Assembly: GCA_948146395.1 (NCBI GenBank)
Contig: OX411549.1
Location: 25,174,655-25,238,654 of the forward strand
Origin: Fragum whitleyi
Lineage: Eukaryota; Mollusca; Bivalvia; Cardiida; Cardiidae
DNA length: 64,000 bases
Direction: 5' to 3'
Under the pieces are notes generated by a model, which saw only the letters and a list, made by a program, of their open reading frames with translations, made no database searches and was not told the origin of the DNA. Shown here in pieces: positions 24,379 to 35,245 of the stretch. Each line of letters begins with the position of its first letter. Positions within the stretch are counted from its first letter, which is position 1. The position numbers and the translations under genes were made by a program.

Positions 24379-25303
24379 TACTCTGAAGATATTGTCAATG
24401 GAAAAAATAAGTGCAGTTTTAATGTGAAATAAACTTCCCTAGGTGCTGTACAAAACATACACATGATAACTTTATTCAGAAGACCAAAATAGGCTATCAA
24501 ATCGATGGCTATTTGCTTTTCCTCAATTATTTCTAGATAGATTCCCTCAGTCAAAGTAATTTAAATAAGTACCAACATCGTGGCAAATTAACCTTATATG
24601 AGTGAAAGATACTCCATACAATTCTTATTAGTTTTTCTTTGTAAAAAAATATAAGGGGGGGTTATCTTGAATGTGGGTGCACATATTTCAGAAACTGCTT
24701 CAGTCCTAAATTTATAGGATGTAATTCTGACAAGATGTTGGACCACATAGCTTAAGCTAAAATAACTGTATTCACAATTTTTTAAAGAATCAAACTGCGA
24801 ATTTTGTTAAAGATTTCATCTTTTTCAAGTCTTAACTTGGAATATTGCTATAGATCGCATCTCTTTCAAGTCTTATCTCGCTTTTTACCCCTACATTAAA
24901 ATGCAACAAAAATGATGTTGCTTTAGGGGGAAAAAGGAGCGTCTTATTTCCCCAAATGTAGAATGACGTCATTTGTGGAGGGTAAAGAGAAAACATCATC
25001 CAGACAAGATTCTAAGCAAAAAAGTGCAACTTTTTACATGTGTAAGACTGATTCTTATCCAAATTTACGTAAACTAAATTTTGATAATGATTGCCATAAA
25101 TAAAATCGAAGAAAAAGGTAGATAAATAAAAAAGAATTATAAAACAAAATGGCGAAATCTCGCAAGAACATCATCCTCCATGTAGGCCGCCATTACGACA
25201 CGATTTAAACTTTGATGGTATATGTATTTCATTTTGATTTTGATTATTTAAATGTTTCACATGCGTTAGCTAGAAGCAGGAAAAGCCGCAAAGTGCCCTT
25301 TGG
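24379..25303. repeat. Direct duplication, copy 2 (~925 bp)
   Basis: Second copy of 21548-22482 in direct orientation, starting TACTCTGAAGATATTGTCA. The YY1-like AAAATGGCG is kept (about 25145) but the TCTCGCGAGA word is changed to TCTCGCAAGA. The terminal hairpin of copy 1 is broken here (GCAAAGTGCCCTTTGG). From 25304 to 25748 I see no gene or repeat beyond a brief continued likeness to copy 1. Confidence 0.7.
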
Positions 25304-25748
25304 TATTGAAATCCCTGAATTTTTTACTTTTCCCATATTATGATAGAAGATCATATTGCAATGCTACCGAATTTGATCCTATATTTTAAAAGAATTACAT
25401 CAGGGTTTGAATTTAACATATTTTGCTTGTTGCTTATTTTAGCAAGTGCCTACTTTTCCTACTTAATTCCCTTCCAAAAATACTCTGAAAGTAAACTTAC
25501 TTTTTTGCATCAGGCCAGATTTACCATGTGGAAACCATCAAAAGCATATTAAATGGACTAGAACTGTCATGATTTACTGGTTAAGTAGAATAATAGTGTT
25601 GCTCATCCATTTGTAAAATTCAGGGTTTTCACTAGGACCAAAATCCCAAGAGTAAATGACCCCTGATCCCAAAAAAAACCCCCCAAGAGTCAAAATGCTT
25701 TTTGCAAGAGTCAATTTACAGCAGGGCGCAAAAGTACTCACACTTGTT

Positions 25749-28641
25749 AGCTCACCTGAGCACAAAGTGCTCAAGGTGAGCTTTTGTGGTTAGGTGGATG
25801 TCCGTCGTCAGTCGTGCGTCGTGCGTCGTCCGTCGTCAACATTTGCCTTGTATGCACTCTAGAGGCCACATTTTTTGCCCGATCGACTTAAAATTTGGTC
25901 AGAATGATTGTCTTGATGAAATCTCGGACGAGTTAGAAATTGGGTCAACTGGGGTCAAAAACTATGTCACAGGGTCAAATCATAGAAAAACCTTGTATGC
26001 TCTCTAGAGGCCACATTTTTTGCCCGATCGACTTAAAATTTGGTCAGAATGATTGTCTTGATGAAATCTCGGACGAGTTTGAAATTGGGTCAACTGGGGT
26101 CAAAAACTAGGTCACAGGGTCAAATCATAGAAAAACCTTGTATGCTCTCTAGAGGCCACATTTTTTGCCCGATCGACTTAAAATTTGGTCAGAATGATTG
26201 TTTTGATGAAATCTCGGACGAGTTTGAAATTGGGTCAACTGGGGTCAAAAACTAGGTCACAGGGTCAAATCATAGAAAAACCTTGTATGCACTCTAGAGG
26301 CCACAATTTTTAGCTCACCTGAGCACGAAGTGCTCAAGGTGAGCTATTGGGATCGTAGAATGTCCGTCGTCCGTCGTCAGTCGTGCGTCGTGCGACATGC
26401 GTCGTGCGTCGTCCGTCGTCCACAATTTCTTTAAACATCTTCTCCTCCTAAACCAGTGAGCCAATCTTGATGAAACTTGGCAGGGATGTTCCTTGGGTCA
26501 AGCTCTACCAAAGTTGTTCATGTAAATGAAATCCACCCTTAACTTTCCCTTTACCCTTAACAAAAAGGGTGAAAATATGAAAATCTTTAAAAATCTTCTT
26601 CTCTGAAACCAGAAGGCAGACAGCTTTCATATTTGGTATGTAGCATCATCTAGTAGACCTCTACCAAGTTTGTTCATATCAAGACCCTAGGATCATATTT
26701 GGGCTTTGCCCGGGCCCAACCCTTTTTACATAGAATCAAAGAGTGAAAATCTTTAAAAATCTTCTTCTCTGAAACCAGATGGCAGACAGCTTTAATATTT
26801 TGTGTGTAGCATCACCTAGTGGGCCCCCACCAAGTTTGTTCATATCAAGACCCTTGTGTCATATTTGGGCTTTGCACGGGTGCATCCCTTTATCTCTTAA
26901 GAGCACTAAGGGTAAAATAAAGAAAATCTTCAAAAATCTTCTTCTATGAAACCAGACAGCAGACAGCTTTCATATTTGGTATGTAGCATCATCTAGTGGA
27001 CCTCTACAAAGTTATTTCATATCAAGACCCTAGGATAATATTTGGGCTTTGCCCGGGCCCAACCCTTTTTACATAGAATCAAAGAGTGAAAATCTTTAAA
27101 AATCTTCTTCTCTGAAACCAGATGGCAGACAGCTTTAATATTTTGTGTGTAGCATCACCTAGTAGGCCTCTACCAAGTTTGTTCATATCAAGACCCTTGT
27201 GTCATATTTGGGCTTTGCACGGGTGCATCCCTTTATCTCTTAAGAGCACGAAGGGTGAAAATATGAAAATCTTCAAAAATCTTCTTCTATGAAACCAGAA
27301 GGCAGACAGCTTTTATATTTGGTATGTAGCATCATCTAGTGGACCTCTACAAAGTCATAGGATCATATTTGGGCTCCACCCGGGCACAACCTTTTTTACA
27401 TAGAATGGAAGAGCAAAAATCTTTTAAAATCGTCTTTAATCGAAACCAGAGGGCACACTGCTTTCATTTTTGGTATGTAGCATCATCTAGTGGGCCCCTA
27501 CCAAGTTTGTTCATATCAAGACCCTTGTGTCATATTTGGGCTCGACCCGGGCGCATCCGTTTCAGCTCATCTGAGCATGATGGGTGAAAATAGGAAAACT
27601 GTCAAAAATCTTCTTTTCTAATACCAGAAGGCAGACAGCTTTCATATTTAGTATGTAGTATCATCTTATGGACTTCTTCCAAGTTTGTACATATCAAGAC
27701 CCTGGGGTCGCATTTGGGGTCCACCTTGGTGCATCCCTTTTTACATAGAATCAAAGAGCAAAAAGGCATATCTGTCTTGCTCTTTGCTGAAAATGTTCCA
27801 TGGTATTGATCTTAGGCAATTATCTTCTTTTTGACATCTGCCTATCTAATTAATGTGTTGTACCAGGGGTCAAAGAGACTCAGGTGAGCGATCTAGGACC
27901 ATCTTGGTCCTCTTGTTACCCAATCAAGCTGAATTTTGGTCAGAATGATTGGCTTGATGAAATCTTTGACGAGTTCAAAATTGGGTCAACTGGGGTCAAA
28001 AACTAGGTCACAGGGTCAAATCATAGAAATTCCTTGTATGCACTCTAGAAGCCACATTTTTTGCTCAATCAACCTGAATTTTGGTCAGAATGATTGTCTT
28101 GATGAAATCTGGGACAAGTTTCAAATTGGGTCAACTCGGGTCAAAAACTAGGTCACGGGGTCAAATCTTAGAAAAACCATGTATGCACTCTAGAGGCCAC
28201 AATTTTTGCCCAATCAACCTGATATTTGGTCAGAATGAATGTCTTGATGAAATCTTTGACGAGGTCAAAATTGGGTCAACTGGGGTCAAAAACTAGGTCA
28301 CAGGGTCAATTCATAGAAAAACCTTGTATGCACTCTAGAGGCCACATTTTGTGCCCAATCAACCCAAAATTTGGTCAGAATGATTGTCTTGATGAATTCT
28401 CGGACGAGTTCAAAATTGGGTCAACTCGGGTCAAAAACTAGGTAACAGGGTCAAATGTTAGAAAAACCGTGTATGCACTCTAGAGGCCACATTTTTTGCC
28501 CAATCAACCTGAAATTTGGTCAGAATGAATTTCTTGATGAAATCTTTGACGAGTTCAAAATTGGGTCAACTTGGGTCAAAAACTAGGTCACAGGGTCAAA
28601 TCATAGAAAAACCTTGTATGCACTCTAGAGGCCACATTTTT
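25749..28641 (+). mobile_element. HLE-like element A (split by element B; no 3' end)
   Basis: It begins AGCTCACCTGAGCACAAAGT at 25749, a hairpin with the following GTGCTCAAGGTGAGC, then a CGTCGTGCGTCGTC tract and ~145-bp units (GATTGTCTTGATGAAATCTC; GTCAACTGGGGTCAAAAACT). At 26311 the unit is interrupted in its T run by element B. Units resume at 27918 (ACCCAATCAAGC) and run to 28641, where element C starts inside the same CACATTTTT position. The expected 3' hairpin and CTCTTGTT never appear, so the tail was lost or recombined away. Confidence 0.8.
26312..27917 (+). mobile_element. HLE-like element B, complete, inserted in A
   Basis: The 5' end is AGCTCACCTGAGCACGAAGT with hairpin, followed by a GTCGTCCGTC tract and the head CACAATTTCTTTAAACATC. 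The core holds ~165-190-bp units marked GGCAGACAGCTTTCATATTT, TGTAGCATCATCTAGTG and CATATCAAGACCC. The 3' end is CTCAGGTGAGCGATCTA, the GGACCATCTTGGTCC hairpin and CTCTTGTT at 27917. GCTCACCTGA and TCAGGTGAGC form the subterminal inverted repeat. It sits in a T run of a repeat unit of A. It is almost the same as element D (31342-32945). Confidence 0.9.
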
Positions 28642-31341
28642 AGCTCACCTGAGCACCAAGTGCTCAAGGTGAGCTTTTGTGGTCGCATGATGTCCGTCGT
28701 CCGTCGTGTGTCGTGGGTCGTGTGTCATGCGTTGTGTGTCGTCAACATTTACCTAGTAGACACTCTAGAAGCCATATTTTTTGCTCAATCAACCTGAAAA
28801 TTGGTCAGAATGATTGTCTTGATGAAATCTCGCTCAAGTTCGAAATTGGGTCAAGTGGGGTCAAAAATGAGGTCATAGGGTCAAATATTAGAAAAATCTT
28901 GTAGACACTCTAGAAGCCATATTTTTTGCTCAATCAACCTGAAAATTGGTCAGAATGATTGTCTTGATGAAATCTTGGACAAGTTCGAAATTGGGTCAAG
29001 TGGGGTCAAAAATGAGGTCACGGGGTCAAATATTAAGAACCTTGAAGACACACTGGAAGCCATATATTTTGCTCAATCAACCTCAAAATTGGTCAGATTG
29101 GTTGTCTTGATGAAATCTTGCACAAGTTCAAAATTGGGTCAAGTGGGGTCAAAAATGAGGTCACGGGGTCAAATATTAAGAACCTTGAAGACACACTGGA
29201 AGCCATATATTTTGCTCAATCAACCTCAAAATTGGTCAGATTGGTTGTCTTGATGAAATCTGGCACAATTTCGAAATTTGGTCAAGTGGGGTCAAAGATG
29301 AGGTCACGGGGTCAAATATTAGAAAAAACTTTTAGACACTCTGGAAGCCATATTGTTTGCTCAATCAACCTCAAAATTGGTCAGATTGGTTGTCTTGATG
29401 AAATCTTGGACAAGCTTGAAATTGGGTCAAGTGGGGTCAAAAATAAGGTCATGGGGTCAAATATTAGAAAAACCTTGTAGACACTCTAGTAGCCATATTT
29501 TTTGCTCAATCAACCTGAAAATTGGTCAGAATGGTTTTCTTGATGAAATCTTGGACAAGTTGGAAATTGGGTCAAGTGGGGTCAAAAATGAGGTCACCGG
29601 GTCAAATATTAGAAAAACCTTGTAGACACTCTGGAAGCCATATTTTTTGCTCGATCAACCTCAAAATTGGTCAGAATGGTTGTCTTGATGAAATCTCGCA
29701 AAAGTTCGAAATTGGGTCAAGTGGGGTCAAAAATGAGGTCACGGGGTCAAATAATAGAAAAATCTTGCAGACACTCTAGAATCAATCAACCTGAAAATTG
29801 GTCAGAATGGTTGTCTTGATGAAATCTCACACAAGCTTGAAATTGGGTCAAGTGGGGTCAAAAAATGAGGTCACAGGGTCAGATATTAGAAAAACTTGTA
29901 GACACTCTAGTAGCCATATTTTCAGCTCAATCAACCTGAAAATTGGTCAAATGATTGCCTTGATGAAATCTCGCACAAGTTTGAAATTTGGTCAAGTGGG
30001 GACAAAAATAAGGTCATGGGGTCAAATATTAGAAAAACCTTGTAGACACTCTAGTAGCCATATTTTTTGCTCAATCAACCTGAAAATTGGTCAGAATGGT
30101 TTTCTTGATGAAATCTTGGACAAGTTGGAAATTGGGTCAAGTGGGGTCAAAAATGAGGTCACGGGGTCAAATATTAGAAAAACCTTGTAGACACTCTGGA
30201 AGCCATATTTTTTGCTCGATCAACCTCAAAATTGGTCAGAATGGTTGTCCTTATGAAATCTCGCACAAGTTCGAAATTGGGTCAAGTGGGGTCAAAAATG
30301 AGGTCACGGGGTCAAATAATAGAAAAATCTTGTAGACACTCTAGAATCAATCAAGCTGAAAATTGGTCAGAATGGTTGTCTTGATGAAATCTCACACAAG
30401 TTTGAAATTGGGTCAAGTGGGGTCAAAAAATGAGGTCACAGGGTCAGATATTAGAAAAACTTGTAGACACTCTAGAAGCCATATTTTCAGCTCAATCAAC
30501 CTGAAAAATGGTCAAATGATTGCCTTGATGAAATCTCGCACAAGTTTGAAATTTTGTCAAGTGGGGACAAAAATGAGGTCATGGGGTCAAATATTAGAAA
30601 AACCTTGTAGACACTCTAGTAGCCCTATTTTTTGCTCAATCAACCTGAAAATTGGTCAGAATGGTTGTCCTGATGAAATCTCACACAAGTTAAAATTGGG
30701 TCAAGTGGGGTCAAAATTGAGGTCATGGGGTCAAATATTAGAAAAACCTTGTAGACACTCTAGAAGCCATATTTTCAGCTCAATCAACCTGAAAAATTGT
30801 CAAAATGATTGTCTTGATGAAATCTCGCACAAGTTCAAATTGGGTCAAGTGAGGTCAAAAATGAGGTCACAGGGTCAAATATTAGAAAACCTTGTAGACA
30901 CTCACTCTTTAAGCCATTTTTTAGCTCAATCAACCTGAAAATAGGTCAGAATGATTGTCTTGATGAAGTCTAGGTAAAGTTTGAATTATGGTCAAATGGG
31001 ATCAAAAATGAGGACACAGGTTCAAGTTTTAGAAAAACCTTGTAGACACTCACTCTTTAAGCCATTTTTTTGCTCAATCAACCTGAAAATTGGTCAGAAA
31101 GACTTTCTTGATGATCTTTGGTCAAGTGGGATCAAAAATGAGGTCACAGGGTCAAATCTTAGAAAATCCTTGTAGACACTCTAGAGGCAAATTATCCAGA
31201 GAATTAGCCAGATTGAAATTGTCTTTAAAAATCTGTCTGGTTTGAATTTGGGTCAAGTATGGTTAAAAACTAGGTTAAGAGGTCAGATCTTAAGACTGTT
31301 AACTCAGGTGAGCGATTTAGGGCCACTATGGCCCTCTTGTT
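28642..31341 (+). mobile_element. HLE-like element C, complete, long tandem core
   Basis: The 5' end AGCTCACCTGAGCACCAAGT lies in the T run of a unit of element A. A GTCGTGTGTCGTGG tract follows, then about 17 units of ~145 bp (CTCAATCAACCTGAAAATTG; TTGTAGACACTCT; GAAATTGGGTCAAGTGGGG). Within the core, a block repeats at a shift of ~565 bp (29532/30097, 29777/30342, ~29910/~30475), so four monomers were amplified together. The 3' end is ACTCAGGTGAGCGATTTA, the GGGCCACTATGGCCC hairpin and CTCTTGTT at 31341. Confidence 0.9.
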
Positions 31342-32945
31342 AGCTCACCTGAGCACGAAGTGCTCAAGGTGAGCTATTGGGATCGTAGAATGTCCGTCGT
31401 CCGTCGTCAGTCGTGCGTCGTCTGTCGTGCGTCGTGCGTCGTCCACAATTTCTTTAAACATCTTCTCCTCCTAAACCAGTGGGCCAATCTCGATGAAACT
31501 TGGCAGGGATGTTCCTTGGGTCAAGCTCTACCAAAGTTGTTCAAATAAATGAAATCCACCCTTAACTTTCCCTTTACCCTTAACAAAAAGGGTGAAAATA
31601 TGAAAATCTTTAAAAATCTTCTTCTCTGAAACCAGAAGGCAGACAGCTTTCATATTTGGTATATAGCATCATCTAGTGGACCTCTACCAAGATTGTTCAT
31701 ATCAAGACCCTAGGATAATATTTGGGCTTTGCCCGGGCCCAACCCTTTTTACATAGAATCAAAGAGCGAAAATCTTTAAAAATCTTCTTCTCTGTAACCA
31801 GATGGCAGACAGCTTAAATATTTGGTGTGTAGCATCACCTAGTGGGCCTCTACCAAGTTTGTTTATAACAAGACCCTTGGGTCATATTTGGGCTTTGCAC
31901 GGGTGCATCCCTTTATCTCTTATGAGCACGAAGGGTAAAAAAAAGAAAATCTTCAAAAATCTTCTTCTCTGAAACCAGAAGGCAGACAGCTTTCATATTT
32001 GGTATGTAGCATTATCTAGTGGACCTCTACCAAGTTTGTTCATATCAAGACCCTGGGGTCATGTTTGGGCTTTGCCCTGGCCCAACCCTTTTAACATAGA
32101 ATCAAAGAGTGAAAATTTTTAAAAATCTTCTTCTCTGTAACCAGATGGGAGACAGCTTTAATATTTGGTGTGTAGCATCACCTAGTGGGCCTCTACCAAG
32201 TTTGTTCATAACAAGACCCTTGGGTCATATTTGGGCTTTGCACGGGTGCATCCCTTTATCTCTTATGAGCACGAAGTTTAAAAAAAAGAAAATCTTCAAA
32301 AATCTTCTTCTCTGAAACCAGAAGGCAGACAGCTTTCATATTTGGTATGTAGCATTATCTAGTGGACCTCTACCATATCAAGACCCTTGGGTCATGTTTG
32401 GGCTTTGCCCTGGCCCAACCCTTTTTACATAGAATCAACGAGTGAAAATCTTTTAAAATCTTCTTTAATCAAAACCAGAGGGCACACTGCTTTCATTTTC
32501 GGTATATAGCATTATCTTGTGGGCCCCTACCAAGTTTGTTCATATCAAGACCCTTGGGTCATATTTGGGCTCCACCCGGGCGCATCCCTTTCAGCTCATC
32601 TGAGCATAATGGGTGAAAATGGGAACACCTTCAAAAATCTTCTTCTCTGAAACCAGAAGGCAGACAGCTTTCATATTTAGAATGCAGCATCATCTTATGG
32701 ACCCTTTCAAGTTTGTTCATATCAAGACCCTGGGGTCACTTTTGGGGTCCACCCGGGTGCATCCCTTTTTACATAGAATCAAAGAGCAAAAAGGCATATC
32801 TGTCTTGCTCTTCGCTGAAAACATTCCATGGTGTTGATCTTAGGCAATTATCTTCATTTTGACATCTGCCTAACTAATTAATGTGATGTCCCAGGGGTCA
32901 TAGAGACTCAGGTGAGCGATCTAGGACCATCTTGGTCCTCTTGTT
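31342..32945 (+). mobile_element. HLE-like element D, complete, head-to-tail with C
   Basis: It starts AGCTCACCTGAGCACGAAGT in the base directly after the CTCTTGTT of element C. Same head, ~165-190-bp units and 3' end (GGACCATCTTGGTCC hairpin, CTCTTGTT at 32945) as element B, with few differences over 1.6 kb. It is therefore a recent copy. The next 374 bases (32946-33319) hold nothing recognisable. Confidence 0.9.
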
Positions 32946-33319
32946 TTTTATTTGTATTCCTTTTGTTGCAATGATTCAATAAATAATCAATACTCAAATC
33001 TGAATTCTTTCTTTTATTTACAGTCTATTTCCATAGAATTTCATATTCTTGTATGCATATTAAAGTAGTGACATGAATTTTACTGAAAATCTAGTATTCA
33101 ACCTTGACCTTGTTCACATCAAAACACCATTATTGCATGTTTTCATTCAATACTTTTAGGTTGAAACAAAACATACCAATGGTCTTTTGGCCTTTTTTCT
33201 CAAGCTATTTTCTTCTTTTCTTCATTTGTTCAAAATTCTCTATGGCATTTCTTGCATTAGATGACTAACAGAAGGACCTTCTTCCACTATTCTTATCAAT
33301 TTTGCAACTCAATCATGGT

Positions 33320-34640
33320 ATAGTCTACACCTAGATTTTGTTTTTAATCTATTTTGGCTTGAAAGTCCTCTCTCACATGCAACACTAGTAAGTGGGCAGT
33401 CAAGCAAAACTTTTGCTACAATTCAATAATCAAGGAACATATCAGAATATTCATTGATTATTGTTTTGCAAATATCTGATAGAGGTTTTCCCATGAAGTT
33501 GTTTAACCCCATCTTGAAAGCCAAATACTCATCTACCATTCTAATTGTGTCAATCAATCCTGGTTTGTCAGATACAGGACCAAGCCAATTGATAATCAAG
33601 TTCAACTCATCCTTACCACAAGAAGAAATTGCATTATTTGTCAAAGGTAGAAACTTGGGGTTAATGATTCTGTTAGCAAGTGACAGCTTGCTGACAGAAT
33701 CATTATCAAACCTTGCACTCATGTTGCTGATAAGGGACTCTAAATAAACTTGACTTCTGTTCTGAAAACCTATTTTGATGCTATGATTACCAACCAACTT
33801 GAGATCCTTATAGACCAATCTCAATGTCTTCATAGACTTTCTTCAATGCAGGGTCAATCTCTTTTTTCATAACTCCAAGAGTGTCAGCTGTTCATTTGAC
33901 CATCATATCTACTGTGTCAATGTCCAGCTGATCCTTCTGAAACACTTTAGACAGTTTGTTAACTACCCCTAAAACATCAATTAAAAAGGCAGTCTTCATA
34001 AAAATGACAAATTTTAGAATGCCCTTGGCTTCAATCACACCATTTGTTGTCTCATTTTCCAAAGTCATAATGAGAGATGGATAACATTTGTAGACTGCAT
34101 TTATTGCTCCCTCAAGGGAGAGCCATCTGAAGCTTGAAGGTTCTTTCAAAGTAGCATGCTTTGTTTCTGAATTCTCATCGTACAGATTATTTTCCATTTC
34201 CCTCAGTACGTTAAATCGGACTGCAGAATAATTGTGAAAAAATCTTTACAATAATTTGACAACATTCTGGTATTCTGTGAAACACAATTTGTCTTTACAT
34301 GCTTGATTAGCACATAAAGCCAATCTGTGTGCCACACAATGAACCTGAATGAGTCTGGGATTGTGGCCATCTCTCAATTTCACTCCCACATCACCTTTCT
34401 TTCCAGTCATAACACTCTCACCATCACTTGCCATAGATATAACTTTCATCCAATCTAGCCCCATTCTCTCACACACTCTATCTCATTTACAAGTGTATCT
34501 GCCTTGCCATTAACCACACTCGCACAGTCTATAAAATATAATTACAGGCTCACATGTTCCACTTTTAAAACACCTAAAGTATATATTTAGTTTCTTGTGA
34601 ACAGTAATATCTGTGGTTTCGTCGACATTTAACCCCTTTG
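33320..34640 (-). pseudogene. Decayed hAT-superfamily transposase (ZNF862-like)
   Basis: Reading the minus strand from 34640, successive frames give NVDETTDITVHKKLNIYFRC (first catalytic Asp block), VNGKADTLVNEIE, MASDGESVMTGKKGDVG followed by LIQVHCVAHRLALC (second Asp and the C/H insertion typical of hAT), SFRWLSLEGAINAVYKCYPS, and at about 33330-33418 the dimerisation motif CPLTSVACERGLSSQNRLKT. The order matches hAT transposases of the ZNF862/KIAA0543-like group. At least two frameshifts near 34470-34520, a stop before 33422 and another after the last motif make it non-functional. The N-terminal zinc-finger part is absent. No terminal repeats were identified. Confidence 0.85.
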
Positions 34641-35233
<593 letters not shown>

Positions 35234-35245
35234 TGAGATAACTCT

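Noticed and set aside
21548..25303. The ~930-bp direct repeats as LTRs of a retrovirus-like element
   Set aside because: No gag, pol, primer-binding site or polypurine tract between them, no TG..CA ends, and the interior is a MITE and a tandem-repeat element.
23079..31175. Many overlapping plus-strand ORFs of 60-190 codons with similar peptides (GQVGSKMRSQGQILEKP)
   Set aside because: The ~145-bp period is not a multiple of three, so each unit shifts frame and stops are sparse. These are by-products of tandem repeats and not proteins.
23041..32945. CRISPR-like array because of regular repeats
   Set aside because: Units are contiguous ~145-190-bp tandem repeats without unique spacers, in an animal genome.
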